A stretch of 64,000 nt of DNA from Chitinophaga varians (GTDB taxonomy: Bacteria; Bacteroidota; Bacteroidia; Chitinophagales; Chitinophagaceae), in the NCBI RefSeq assembly GCF_014529945.1, contig NZ_JACVFB010000002.1, forward strand, positions 1,240,001-1,304,000. Direction: 5' to 3'. This document shows, piece after piece, positions 1-7,554 of the stretch. Every line of letters begins with the position of its first letter. Position 1 is the first letter of the stretch. A program made the position numbers and the translations under genes. The notes under the pieces are model-generated. The model was not told where the DNA came from. It did no database searches and worked only from the letters and a program-made list of their open reading frames with translations.

Positions 1-1
1 G

Positions 2-145
2 CAATACGACGAAATTTTAGGTTTAAAGGATAAAGGACTGGCTACTGTAGTGATTGCAGCTATTGGTTTCAGAGCAGAAGATGATGCTATGCAGTACGCA
101 AAGAAAGTGAGAAAACCGATTGCTGAATTAGTGGAGGTTATTTAA
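2..145 (+). CDS. Nitroreductase family NAD(P)H oxidoreductase, C-terminal end (5' partial)
   Basis: Only the last 47 codons are present; the gene enters from the left edge and stops at TAA 143-145. The fragment reads LGLKDKGLATVV, then AAIGFR and a K-K-V-R-K-P stretch near the end, the pattern I know from the C-terminus of NfsB-like NAD(P)H-dependent flavin oxidoreductases of Bacteroidota. These are FMN-binding cytosolic dimers that reduce nitro compounds or quinones. The FMN-binding N-terminal part lies outside the window, so the family call rests on this tail alone. A strong terminator follows about 70 bases later. Confidence 0.7.
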   Translation, partial: QYDEILGLKDKGLATVVIAAIGFRAEDDAMQYAKKVRKPIAELVEVI

Positions 146-216
146 TAGTGCCGGAAAGGATACAACAGATTCAACAGAAGCGTAAAGACTAACAGGAAGA
201 ATTAAAAGATGATTGT

Positions 217-253
217 GATAACCTGGCAGGGAAACCCGCCAGGTTATCTTTTT
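217..253 (+). terminator. Rho-independent terminator after the nitroreductase
   Basis: An 11-bp perfect stem, GATAACCTGGC pairing with GCCAGGTTATC, encloses a GGG/CCC extension and a short A loop, and is followed by TTTTTT. It separates the nitroreductase transcript from the OsmC gene. Confidence 0.9.
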
Positions 254-281
254 TAGATCATGATAATCCTGTTTATTTTTG
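251..281 (+). promoter_or_regulatory. Bacteroidota-type promoter of the OsmC gene
   Basis: A TATTTTTG element at 274-281 matches the -7 consensus TANNTTTG. A TTTT stretch at 251-254, 19 bases upstream, is a weak -33 element. Transcription would begin near 288, giving a leader of about 50 bases before the ATG at 337. The -33 partly overlaps the T-run of the preceding terminator. Confidence 0.5.
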
Positions 282-336
282 TAATTTGAGGCCTCTACGC
301 AGATTAATCACCTCAAATTATTTAAAGCACAATAAC

Positions 337-747
337 ATGAAAAGATTTGCAACTGCCAATTGGCAAGGCACAGGTAAAGAAGGTAAAGGTACCGTTAGTT
401 CCCAGTCAACCGTGTTGAACAACACCCAATACTCCTACAGCAGCCGCTTTGAAGAAGGTGTGGGCACCAATCCGGAAGAACTGATCGCAGCAGCGCATGC
501 TGGTTGTTTCACAATGAAACTGAGCTTCGTGATCTCCGGCGCTGGTTTAACGCCTGGTAACATCGATACCAAATGCACCATCACCCTGGAAAATGGCGCT
601 ATTACCTCCAGCCACCTGGAAGTGAAAGCCAGCGTTCCCGGCCTGGATGCCGCCAAGTTTGCTGAAATGGCCGCGGATGCAAAAGCAAACTGCCCTATCA
701 GCAAACTGCTGAACACCAATATTACCATGGATGCCGTACTGGTATAA
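337..747 (+). CDS. OsmC family peroxidase
   Basis: 136-aa cytosolic protein of the OsmC/Ohr fold, thiol-dependent organic hydroperoxide reductases that act as intertwined dimers. The two family cysteines are visible: C57 in AAHAGCFTM and C119 in ANCPISKLL, and the length is normal. The ATG at 337 (MKRFATANW) is preferred over an in-frame upstream ATG at 286 because OsmC proteins begin with this strand and 286 would sit at the predicted transcription start. It is a single-gene unit with its own promoter and terminator. OsmC rather than Ohr is inferred from the overall pattern and is less certain than the superfamily. Confidence 0.88.
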   Translation: MKRFATANWQGTGKEGKGTVSSQSTVLNNTQYSYSSRFEEGVGTNPEELIAAAHAGCFTMKLSFVISGAGLTPGNIDTKCTITLENGAITSSHLEVKASVPGLDAAKFAEMAADAKANCPISKLLNTNITMDAVLV

Positions 748-771
748 CCATCGTTCAATAAATTTTATGGG

Positions 772-804
772 AAAATGCAGCGGGATGTCCGCTGCATTTT
801 TTTT
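772..804 (+). terminator. Terminator after osmC-like gene
   Basis: AATGCAGCGG pairs with CCGCTGCATT around a 5-base loop and is followed by eight T residues. The same core sequence, AATGCAGCGG-AG, recurs in the terminator at 9472-9510. Confidence 0.9.
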
Positions 805-890
805 GTCCACGTTTTTCAACAGATCATCCATTTCATTCCCCTTCCTTTATACCGACCTTTGTAGTGTAAAAAATAAGGAGAACAATAGCT

Positions 891-1604
891 ATGAAAAAGA
901 TTATACAACGTGCAGATGACAGAGGTTATGCCAATCATGGCTGGTTGAAAAGCCATCATTCTTTCAGCTTTGCCAATTATTATAATCCTGATAAGATCCA
1001 CTTCGGCGCCTTGCGTGTGTTGAACGATGATCAGGTAAAAGGCGGTATGGGCTTCGGCGCGCACCCGCACGATAATATGGAGATCGTTTCCATTGTGCTG
1101 GATGGTAGCCTGGAACACCGCGATAATACAGGTACAAGAGGCGTGATCCGGAAAAACGATGTACAGGTGATGAGCGCCGGTAGCGGTATCGTACACTCGG
1201 AGTTTAATGCATCTAAAACAGACGACGTGAGTTTCCTGCAGATATGGGTATTCCCCAAAGAAAGGAATATCACGCCGCGTTATGACCAACGTGCTTTTGA
1301 TCCTGCTGCACGCCACAATGCTCTGCAGCTGGTGGTTGCCCCGGATGGCGCGCAAAATGCGCTGAGCCTTCATCAGGATGCCTGGTTTTCACTGGGTGAA
1401 TTTGAAGCGGGACAAAAGGTGGACCTGACACCGAAGCAGCCGGGTATCGGTAGTTACCTGTTCCTCCTCAGTGGAGAAGTGAAAGTGGCCGATGAAGTGT
1501 TGCAGACACGTGACGCGATCGGTTTATCTGATTACGAAAAGGTAACAGTGGAAGTTGTGAAGCCGGCAACGTTTTTGCTGATAGATGTACCCATGCTGAA
1601 TTGA
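891..1604 (+). CDS. Pirin family protein (YhhW-like bicupin, quercetinase type)
   Basis: 237-aa bicupin. The N-terminal cupin carries the metal-binding set of YhhW-type pirins: H58 and H60 in AHPHDNMEI, and H102 and E104 in GIVHSEF. Family members bind one Fe/Ni/Mn and some show quercetin 2,3-dioxygenase activity; the physiological substrate is usually unknown. The ATG at 891 is preceded by a good Shine-Dalgarno sequence (AAGGAG, 875-880), uncommon in this window. A near-consensus -7 element, GACCTTTG, lies at 854-861. It is a monocistronic unit closed by its own terminator. Confidence 0.9.
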   Translation: MKKIIQRADDRGYANHGWLKSHHSFSFANYYNPDKIHFGALRVLNDDQVKGGMGFGAHPHDNMEIVSIVLDGSLEHRDNTGTRGVIRKNDVQVMSAGSGIVHSEFNASKTDDVSFLQIWVFPKERNITPRYDQRAFDPAARHNALQLVVAPDGAQNALSLHQDAWFSLGEFEAGQKVDLTPKQPGIGSYLFLLSGEVKVADEVLQTRDAIGLSDYEKVTVEVVKPATFLLIDVPMLN

Positions 1605-1639
1605 TCTTTCGCTTCTTTATATATTGACTTATTATATAC

Positions 1640-1676
1640 ACAAGAGACCGCCGAAAGGCTGGTCTCTTGTTATTTA
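1640..1676 (+). terminator. Terminator after pirin gene
   Basis: Perfect 10-bp stem ACAAGAGACC / GGTCTCTTGT with an 11-base loop, followed by TATTTATTTTT. Confidence 0.85.
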
Positions 1677-1752
1677 TTTTTGTTAAACATGCGATCGGGG
1701 TTGTATTCCCGGTACAAAGCCTTTATATTACCGATCAACAGACGACTATCAA

Positions 1753-2466
1753 ATGTTATTAGCAACAGATTTAGACGGAACATTTCTGGCCGGCTCCGCG
1801 GCAGACAAAGCGCAGTTATACGAGCTGGTCCGCAGCAGAAGTGATATTCAATTGGTGTTTGTAACGGGAAGGGGTATACGTAGCGTGCTTACCCTGCTGG
1901 AAGATACCAGTCTTCCCCGGCCGGAGTATATTATTTGTGATGTAGGTGCTACCGTTACGCATCTGGCTTCGCTAGTATCGGTAGAGCCGGTGCAGTCGGA
2001 CATTGCCCGGTTGTGGCCCGGTGATCAGGTGCGTGAGCAACTGAAAGCGGTGAAGGGGTTATTGCATCAGGAGGCACAGCAGCAGTACCGTTGTTCCTAC
2101 TACTATGATGATGCCACAGATATCGACACCGCAAGGGAGATAGCCGAATCGTTACATTGTGATCTTGTGTTGTCTGCCGGAAAATATCTTGATATTTTAC
2201 CTCGCGGTGTGAATAAGGGAAATACCCTGCAACAATTGTTAGGAGTGCTGGCATTGCCGCATCATGAGGTGTTGGTGGCCGGCGATTCCATGAATGATTT
2301 TTCCATGTATGAAATGGGATTTAAAGGTGTGGTAGTGGGTGATGCTGAGCCGGAATTGCTGACCCGTACAGTGGGTATGCACAATGTGCTGCAAGCGAGC
2401 CGCAGCGGTACAGGTGGCATTCTGGAGGCGATGGCATGGTTTCCGGAGTTCGGCAGATTTTTATAA
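1753..2466 (+). CDS. HAD-superfamily (type IIB, sucrose-phosphate-phosphatase-like) hydrolase
   Basis: 237-aa soluble phosphatase. HAD motif I is DLDGT with nucleophile D6 and general acid D8. Motif II is T38 in VTGRG, the motif III lysine is in GVNKGNT, and motif IV is GDSMND at 177-182. The cap between motifs II and III is of the C2B type, as in sucrose-6-phosphate phosphatase and mannosyl-phosphoglycerate phosphatase. Cofactor Mg2+ is expected; the substrate cannot be read from sequence and no sucrose- or trehalose-phosphate synthase is adjacent. The ATG at 1753 starts directly before motif I, as usual for the family. Confidence 0.85.
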   Translation: MLLATDLDGTFLAGSAADKAQLYELVRSRSDIQLVFVTGRGIRSVLTLLEDTSLPRPEYIICDVGATVTHLASLVSVEPVQSDIARLWPGDQVREQLKAVKGLLHQEAQQQYRCSYYYDDATDIDTAREIAESLHCDLVLSAGKYLDILPRGVNKGNTLQQLLGVLALPHHEVLVAGDSMNDFSMYEMGFKGVVVGDAEPELLTRTVGMHNVLQASRSGTGGILEAMAWFPEFGRFL

Positions 2467-2634
2467 ACAATACCGGAAAGAAGGTCAAAAGTTGTGAGGG
2501 CCGCATTGAAAAAGGTCGTACCTTAGAAGTGGATCTTTGTCAATAGTAGTGGGATGTAAACAGTTAAAGTGGATATTGAAAAACTTGCTTGGGTAATGAT
2601 GAATCATTATTGTTAATGGCTAAATCAATACACC

Positions 2635-3015
2635 ATGGAAATTACAACACAGCCAACTGATCTGACTGAGCAGATCAATTCCTGGAAGGAAGAAGTAAAT
2701 GAAGTAAGAGAAGATGCAAAGATGATGCGGGAGCGTTTGGAACAAATAGCCCTCAGTTCCGCGCCCCGGGAAGTAATGTCAAGGGTAGAACATTTTGAGA
2801 ACCGTTTGTTAAGGCAGCGCGAAGTTGCCGATGAAATGTTCCACGATCTGAAACAATGTGCCAAAAAACTCTCGGCCGAGCAGCCACCAACGGTTATCCA
2901 CGACGACCGACCCATATGCGACTATGATACCATGTCCAACCGTATGGAGATTTTTCAGAAATTATTTATTGAGCTGAAAGAAGATTTCAACCAATTTATG
3001 GACAGTGAACTGTAG
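2635..3015 (+). CDS. Hypothetical coiled-coil protein
   Basis: 126 aa, acidic and rich in E, K, R and Q, without signal peptide or membrane segment. Residues about 8-80 show heptad-like spacing typical of a coiled coil, then a short PPTVIHDD linker and a second amphipathic helix to the C-terminus. I do not recognise the family. The neighbouring PAS sensor gene is convergent with only 6 bases between the two stop codons, so no operon partner is indicated. It reads as a real gene because the frame is uninterrupted and composition fits the neighbours, but function is unknown. Confidence 0.6.
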   Translation: MEITTQPTDLTEQINSWKEEVNEVREDAKMMRERLEQIALSSAPREVMSRVEHFENRLLRQREVADEMFHDLKQCAKKLSAEQPPTVIHDDRPICDYDTMSNRMEIFQKLFIELKEDFNQFMDSEL

Positions 3016-3021
3016 CCGGCA

Positions 3022-4164
3022 TTATTCGATGCTTTTCACCTTGTGTTCTATTTTGTGAATGATTTCATCCAACTGCCGGGTGGATTGGTGCAGCCATTCC
3101 ATCAGCCTGGAATTGAGATGCACGTCCTGATTGCTTTTGTCAAACAGGTTGGTGATGCTAAGGATAGACACCACTGGCCTGCGTATTTCATGTGAATTGA
3201 TCCAGGCTATTTCCCGCAGGGTTTTATTTTGTTTTTCGAGGCGTACCGCCTGTTTTACGTATTGGTCGATGTCCTGTACGATGCCTATCATGCGGGTGGG
3301 CCGGTCGTTTTCATAGATGATGAACGCCCGGTCCACCACGTATTTGAACGTGCCATCGGAACAGCGGAAGCGGTATTGCTGTGACCAGGAGCTGCTCCTG
3401 TTTTGCAGGCAGGTATCCAGCGATGCCATGACTGCGGGGCCGTCGGCCGGATGGATATTGGATTTCCACCAGATAAACAGATCGGTGTCCGGCTGGGTAG
3501 GATGTTGGAACATGCTTTCAAGCCCGTGTTTCCACAGCACTTCATTGGTGATGAGGTTGCGGTCATAGAGGGCATCATTGGTAGCCTGTGCCAGCAGTTC
3601 ATACCGGATGCCCAGCTGATGGGCTTCCTTGGCCGCGCGTACCTGTTCATCCACGTCCTTGGCCATGATAAAGCGGGCTTCCCTGCCCTGGTAGAAAGCA
3701 GAATGCGCGTAGATTTCTACAAAGAAGTTCTGGCCATCTTTACGACGATGTTTCCAAATGCCGCGGTATTCTGCTCCATTGCAGCGGTCGCGGACATTTT
3801 CCATCAACGCATCAAGTTCTTCATTTTCCCGTATATCCTTGATCGTGAGTGCCAGGAATTCCTGACGCGTATAGCCATATTTTTTACAAGCGGCTTCATT
3901 GACGAACAGGAAGCGGAGCGAGTCCTTTTCGTAGATCCACATAGGGATAGGATGATTGATGTACAGATTTTCAAACTGGGAAACCGGTTGTTTACGTATA
4001 AGCGTGGCGGTTAACAGCAGAAAGGCGCTGCAGAGTACAGTTTCATTGAGTATAAGCCAGGTTTTTTGAGTAGATGATTCGCTTCCGGTGAGGAGATAAG
4101 CATTGATAACAATGATTACAAAAAGCAAACACAAACCTGCCGTCTTAATTGGGGAGCGTTGCAT
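3022..4164 (-). CDS. Membrane PAS-PAS protein with histidine-kinase dimerisation domain but no ATPase domain
   Basis: 380 aa. Two N-terminal membrane segments (about 9-26 and 37-55) are followed by PAS domain 1 (about 65-175, with IPMWIYEKD and NEAACKKYGY), PAS domain 2 (about 185-310) and a HisKA-like helix with H-box INSHEIRRPV near residue 330. The protein ends about 50 residues after the H-box. The N, G1 and G2 boxes of a HATPase domain are absent, and there is no kinase remnant downstream. Similar truncated PAS proteins occur in Bacteroidota. It could be a phosphoacceptor, a sensor scaffold or a dominant-negative partner. It overlaps no gene and stands alone on the minus strand. Confidence 0.8.
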   Translation of the reverse strand: MQRSPIKTAGLCLLFVIIVINAYLLTGSESSTQKTWLILNETVLCSAFLLLTATLIRKQPVSQFENLYINHPIPMWIYEKDSLRFLFVNEAACKKYGYTRQEFLALTIKDIRENEELDALMENVRDRCNGAEYRGIWKHRRKDGQNFFVEIYAHSAFYQGREARFIMAKDVDEQVRAAKEAHQLGIRYELLAQATNDALYDRNLITNEVLWKHGLESMFQHPTQPDTDLFIWWKSNIHPADGPAVMASLDTCLQNRSSSWSQQYRFRCSDGTFKYVVDRAFIIYENDRPTRMIGIVQDIDQYVKQAVRLEKQNKTLREIAWINSHEIRRPVVSILSITNLFDKSNQDVHLNSRLMEWLHQSTRQLDEIIHKIEHKVKSIE

Positions 4165-4258
4165 TTCTCGAATTTGCTAAAAATTAACGAAAATCTTCGC
4201 ATGTAAAAAATAATAATCAGAGTAATATGATTAATAAAACTATTTACATTTTGAATAT

Positions 4259-5299
4259 TTATAATTCGATTTCAATTTGCTCACTGGCGGGATAACCCAC
4301 ACAGGTAAGGATAAGTCCCTCCGCCAGTTCTTTGTCGGTGAGTACTTCATTGACAGACATCCAGACTTTCCCCCGGGTACATTGGGCGGTACACGAGCCG
4401 CATACACCACCTTTACAGCTGTAAGGGAGCGGAACATCATGCTCCAGCGCATAGCTGAGGATGGTTTGATTGGCAGGGACAGACAATGTATAGGTTTCGT
4501 TGCGCAGCAGTATGTTGACCTCGCGAGGCGTGTCATCAGTGGGCAGCGAAGTATGCGCCAGTTTGGCTTCTGTGGTAATGACGAAGTTCTCTTTATGCAG
4601 CTGTGCTTCCCGGAAGCCCATAAAATGCAGGGTCAGCATGATCATGCGCATATATTCCGGAGGGCCGCAGAGGAAGAATTGTGCGGCATCCTTATGATAC
4701 AGCAGGTGTTCGTTGACCAGTAGTTCCAGCAGTATGTTATTGAGCCTGCGGTAAGCATGATGGCTTTCGGGATCATTGCTGAAGAGGAAAAGGATCTTAA
4801 GCTGCGGATGTTGTTGTTCGAGGGCTTGCAGCTGTTTATAGAAGATGGTCCTTTCCGGGGTGCTGTTGCTGTAGATGAAGGTGATTTTAGAGGCCGGTTC
4901 ATCCCTGAGCATTTGTTTGAGCAGGGAGAACACGGGGGTAATGCCGCTGCCGGCGGCTAAGAGAAAAATATCGCGTTCTTCGGAAGAAGGCTCAAAGGTG
5001 AACCTGCCGGAAGGCTCGAGGGCCGTCAGGACGTCGCCGATTTTCCACGTCCGCAGCAGATAGCGGGATATCTCGCCGTTTTCTTTTTCACGGACCGTGA
5101 CAGCCATTACCGGGTCTATTCCGGGTGTAGAGCTAAGGGAATAAGAGCGGCGATGTTCTTTATGATTGAGTTGAATGACAAACGTGAGAAATTGTCCAGC
5201 CTGATATACCACAGGTTCCGGTGACGTGTTTTCGAGATAGTAGGTCTTGGTACCGGGTGTTTCGTTTTTGATGTCAACAATCCTTAGTTGCAAATACAT
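4259..5299 (-). CDS. Ferredoxin--NADP reductase-like oxidoreductase with C-terminal 2Fe-2S domain (PaaE/HmpX type)
   Basis: 346 aa in three parts. An FAD-binding beta-barrel carries the RSYS motif at 51-54. A Rossmann NAD(P)H domain contains AAGSGITPV. A plant-type ferredoxin domain has cluster ligands C295, C300, C303 and C333. The order FAD-NAD-2Fe-2S is that of PaaE and related reductases, which pass electrons from NAD(P)H through FAD to the cluster and then to a partner oxygenase or other acceptor. No phenylacetyl-CoA oxygenase genes are nearby, so a general ferredoxin-reductase role is more likely. It lies downstream of dxs on the same strand, separated by a large hairpin. Confidence 0.88.
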   Translation of the reverse strand: MYLQLRIVDIKNETPGTKTYYLENTSPEPVVYQAGQFLTFVIQLNHKEHRRSYSLSSTPGIDPVMAVTVREKENGEISRYLLRTWKIGDVLTALEPSGRFTFEPSSEERDIFLLAAGSGITPVFSLLKQMLRDEPASKITFIYSNSTPERTIFYKQLQALEQQHPQLKILFLFSNDPESHHAYRRLNNILLELLVNEHLLYHKDAAQFFLCGPPEYMRMIMLTLHFMGFREAQLHKENFVITTEAKLAHTSLPTDDTPREVNILLRNETYTLSVPANQTILSYALEHDVPLPYSCKGGVCGSCTAQCTRGKVWMSVNEVLTDKELAEGLILTCVGYPASEQIEIEL

Positions 5300-5306
5300 C
5301 TGGCAA

Positions 5307-5402
5307 AATTACGAATTACAAATTACGAATGGAGGGCTTCCTTTTAGAAAGGTTACTTAATAACCGCTCTACAAGGAAGCCCTCCATTTGTAATTCGTAA
5401 TT
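5307..5402 (-). repeat. Long intergenic inverted repeat, AATTACGAATTAC type, between dxs and the reductase gene
   Basis: The arms 5307-5343 and 5373-5402 read AATTACGAATTACAAAT then GGAGGGCTTCCTT and pair perfectly except for a 7-base bulge (TACGAAT) on the left. The loop is about 29 bases. The right arm ends two bases before the dxs stop codon. It probably acts as a terminator or mRNA 3'-end stabiliser for dxs, although no long U-run follows. Confidence 0.85.
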
Positions 5403-5403
5403 G

Positions 5404-7329
5404 TTATACGGTAACGGTGATTTTTTCCCGCAACATTTCTCTGGTAGCACGGGCGATGCCGGATGGATCATAGCCGCATTCGCGGTACAGTTCTTCCGGT
5501 TTGCCATGCTCAACGATTTTGTCGGGGATACCGAGCATTTTAACCTGTGCGTTGTAGTGGTGCTGTGCCATGAACTCCAGTACAGCGCTGCCAACGCCGC
5601 CGGTGGTGGCGCCGTCTTCTACGGTGATCACTTTGTTGAAGTTGCGGAACACCTCGTGCAGCATGGCTTCATCCAGTGGTTTTACGAAGCGGAGGTCGTA
5701 ATGTGCTGGTTGCAGCCCATCGCTGATCAGCTCTTTGCAGGCTTCGGTAACGAAGTTGCCCACATGTCCGAAAGACAGGATGGCGATTTCTTTACCGTCA
5801 CGGATTTTACGGCCGGTGCCGGCTTTGATGGCTTTGAACGGCGTACGCCATTCAGGCATCACACCTTGTCCGCGTGGGTAGCGGATCACATATGGATGGG
5901 TATTTTCTTCCAGTTGGGCGCTGTACATCAGGTTACGCAGCTCTTCTTCATTCATGGGAGCGCTGATGATCACGTTGGGGATACTGCGCATATAGGCAAT
6001 ATCGTAGGCGCCGTGGTGGGTGGGACCGTCTTCTCCTACCAGGCCTGCCCTGTCGAGGCAGAAGATGACCGGCAGGTTTTGGATGGCCACATCATGTACG
6101 GCCTGATCAAAGGCACGTTGGAAGAAGGAGGAATAGATGGTACAGAACACGCGCATGCCCTGGGTGGCCATACCGGCAGAGAGGGTAACAGCGTGTTGTT
6201 CGCAGATACCTACGTCGAATGCGCGGTCGGGCATTTTCTCCATCATGAATTTGAGGGAGGAGCCGGAAGGCATGGCGGGCGTGATACCGATGATTTTTTC
6301 GTTCTTTTCAGCCAGTTCAATGATGGTATGACCGAAAACGTCCTGGTATTTAGGCGGTTGTGGCCTGTCGACCGGTTTCTTAAAGATTTCACCGGTGATT
6401 TTGTCGAAGAGGCCGGGCGCGTGCCAGGTGGTTTGGTCCTTTTCTGCGAGGGCATAGCCTTTACCTTTGGTGGTAACGATATGCAGTAGTTTAGGGCCGG
6501 GAATATCTTTCAGGTCCTGCAGGGTATCGGCCAGTTTAGTGATATTATGACCGTCTATCGGACCGAAGTACCGCAGTTGAAGGGATTCAAAGAGGTTGGA
6601 GGATTTGGACACGACACCTTTGAGGGAGGCTTCCAGTTTGGAGGCCATTTCACGGGTGAAGCGTTTGCCTACCGGCAGTTTACCGAGCAGATGCCATACA
6701 TCGTCCCTTAGTTTGTTGTAGGTGGGCGAAGTGGTGATGTCTGTCAGGTATTCTTTGAGTGCGCCCACGTTGGGGTCAATGGACATGCAGTTATCGTTGA
6801 GGATAATGAGCACGTTGGCATTGGCCACCCCGGCGTGGTTGAGGGCTTCAAAAGCCATACCGGCCGTCATGGCGCCATCGCCGATAACGGCAATATGCTG
6901 ACGGTCGAATTCTCCTTTGTAGTGGGAGGCCATGGCCATACCCAATGCAGCAGAGATGGAGGTAGAGGAGTGCCCTACTCCGAAAGTATCGTATTCGCTT
7001 TCGTCTCTTTTAGGAAATCCGCTAAGGCCTTTGTATTTCCGGTTGGTCGGGAAGGCCTCGCGCCGGCCGGTAAGGATTTTATGTCCATAAGCCTGGTGTC
7101 CTACGTCCCATACCAGTTGGTCATAAGGCGTATTAAAGACATAATGCAGGGCTACAGAGAGCTCTACAACACCCAGGCTGGCGGCAAAGTGGCCACCATG
7201 CACACTGACTACGTCAATAATGTATTGACGTAGTTCCTCACACACCTGATGCAGCTGATCTTTACTCAGCTTTCTCAAATCCGCTGGGGAATTTATCTGG
7301 CTTAAAAGTGAACCGGCCGTGATATTCAT
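5404..7329 (-). CDS. dxs: 1-deoxy-D-xylulose-5-phosphate synthase
   Basis: 641 aa, the usual length. It condenses pyruvate and glyceraldehyde-3-phosphate to DXP, the first step of the MEP isoprenoid pathway, using thiamine diphosphate and Mg2+. Visible motifs are the N-terminal GHQAYGHKILTGRR, the TPP-binding GDGAMTAGMAFEALNH and the catalytic glutamate region GICEQHAV. The transketolase-type domain order (TPP, pyrimidine-binding, C-terminal) is complete. The ATG at 7329 is preceded by a -7 element. A GGGPS-family gene that would use isoprenoid diphosphates lies 2 kb away. Confidence 0.97.
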   Translation of the reverse strand: MNITAGSLLSQINSPADLRKLSKDQLHQVCEELRQYIIDVVSVHGGHFAASLGVVELSVALHYVFNTPYDQLVWDVGHQAYGHKILTGRREAFPTNRKYKGLSGFPKRDESEYDTFGVGHSSTSISAALGMAMASHYKGEFDRQHIAVIGDGAMTAGMAFEALNHAGVANANVLIILNDNCMSIDPNVGALKEYLTDITTSPTYNKLRDDVWHLLGKLPVGKRFTREMASKLEASLKGVVSKSSNLFESLQLRYFGPIDGHNITKLADTLQDLKDIPGPKLLHIVTTKGKGYALAEKDQTTWHAPGLFDKITGEIFKKPVDRPQPPKYQDVFGHTIIELAEKNEKIIGITPAMPSGSSLKFMMEKMPDRAFDVGICEQHAVTLSAGMATQGMRVFCTIYSSFFQRAFDQAVHDVAIQNLPVIFCLDRAGLVGEDGPTHHGAYDIAYMRSIPNVIISAPMNEEELRNLMYSAQLEENTHPYVIRYPRGQGVMPEWRTPFKAIKAGTGRKIRDGKEIAILSFGHVGNFVTEACKELISDGLQPAHYDLRFVKPLDEAMLHEVFRNFNKVITVEDGATTGGVGSAVLEFMAQHHYNAQVKMLGIPDKIVEHGKPEELYRECGYDPSGIARATREMLREKITVTV

Positions 7330-7361
7330 ATTGTTTTGATGGTTCAGGGTTTAATTAAAAA

Positions 7362-7369
7362 CAAAACTA
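7362..7369 (-). promoter_or_regulatory. Candidate -7 element for dxs
   Basis: On the minus strand the bases read TAGTTTTG, a full match to TANNTTTG, about 33 bases before the dxs ATG. No clear TTTG -33 element is present at the expected spacing, so this is a moderate call. Confidence 0.4.
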
Positions 7370-7426
7370 CTAAAAAATATGTGTTATCCGGCGACATTTG
7401 GCGGGAAAAACCCCCTATTTCCTGTT

Positions 7427-7481
7427 AATCCGCCATTCGGTACAGGGGATTCGCCATTTACCGGTTCTGATTCGCCATTTA
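7427..7481 (+). promoter_or_regulatory. Three direct repeats at exact 21-bp spacing, probable LytTR operator
   Basis: Copies start at 7427 (AATCCGCCATTCG), 7448 (GATTCGCCATTTA) and 7469 (GATTCGCCATTTA), sharing the core T-Y-CGCCATT. The 21-base period puts them on one DNA face. LytTR-domain regulators are known to bind paired direct repeats of about 9 bases separated by 12-13 bases, which gives the same period. They lie 75-130 bases upstream of the LytS/LytTR operon, in the region divergent from dxs. Confidence 0.6.
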
Positions 7482-7554
7482 TAACATTTAGGTTTCGGTG
7501 GGCAGGGGCATAAGGTATTTTTGGAATACTGGGGAAGTTTACTAATTTGATTTA

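Noticed and set aside
5401..6489. A 362-codon open frame antisense to dxs
   Set aside because: dxs is certain on the other strand; the antisense product has no recognisable domain and a composition typical of a shadow frame.
7392..7399. A possible fourth LytTR-type repeat (CGACATTT)
   Set aside because: It is off the 21-base phase (39 bases from the next copy) and has weaker similarity.
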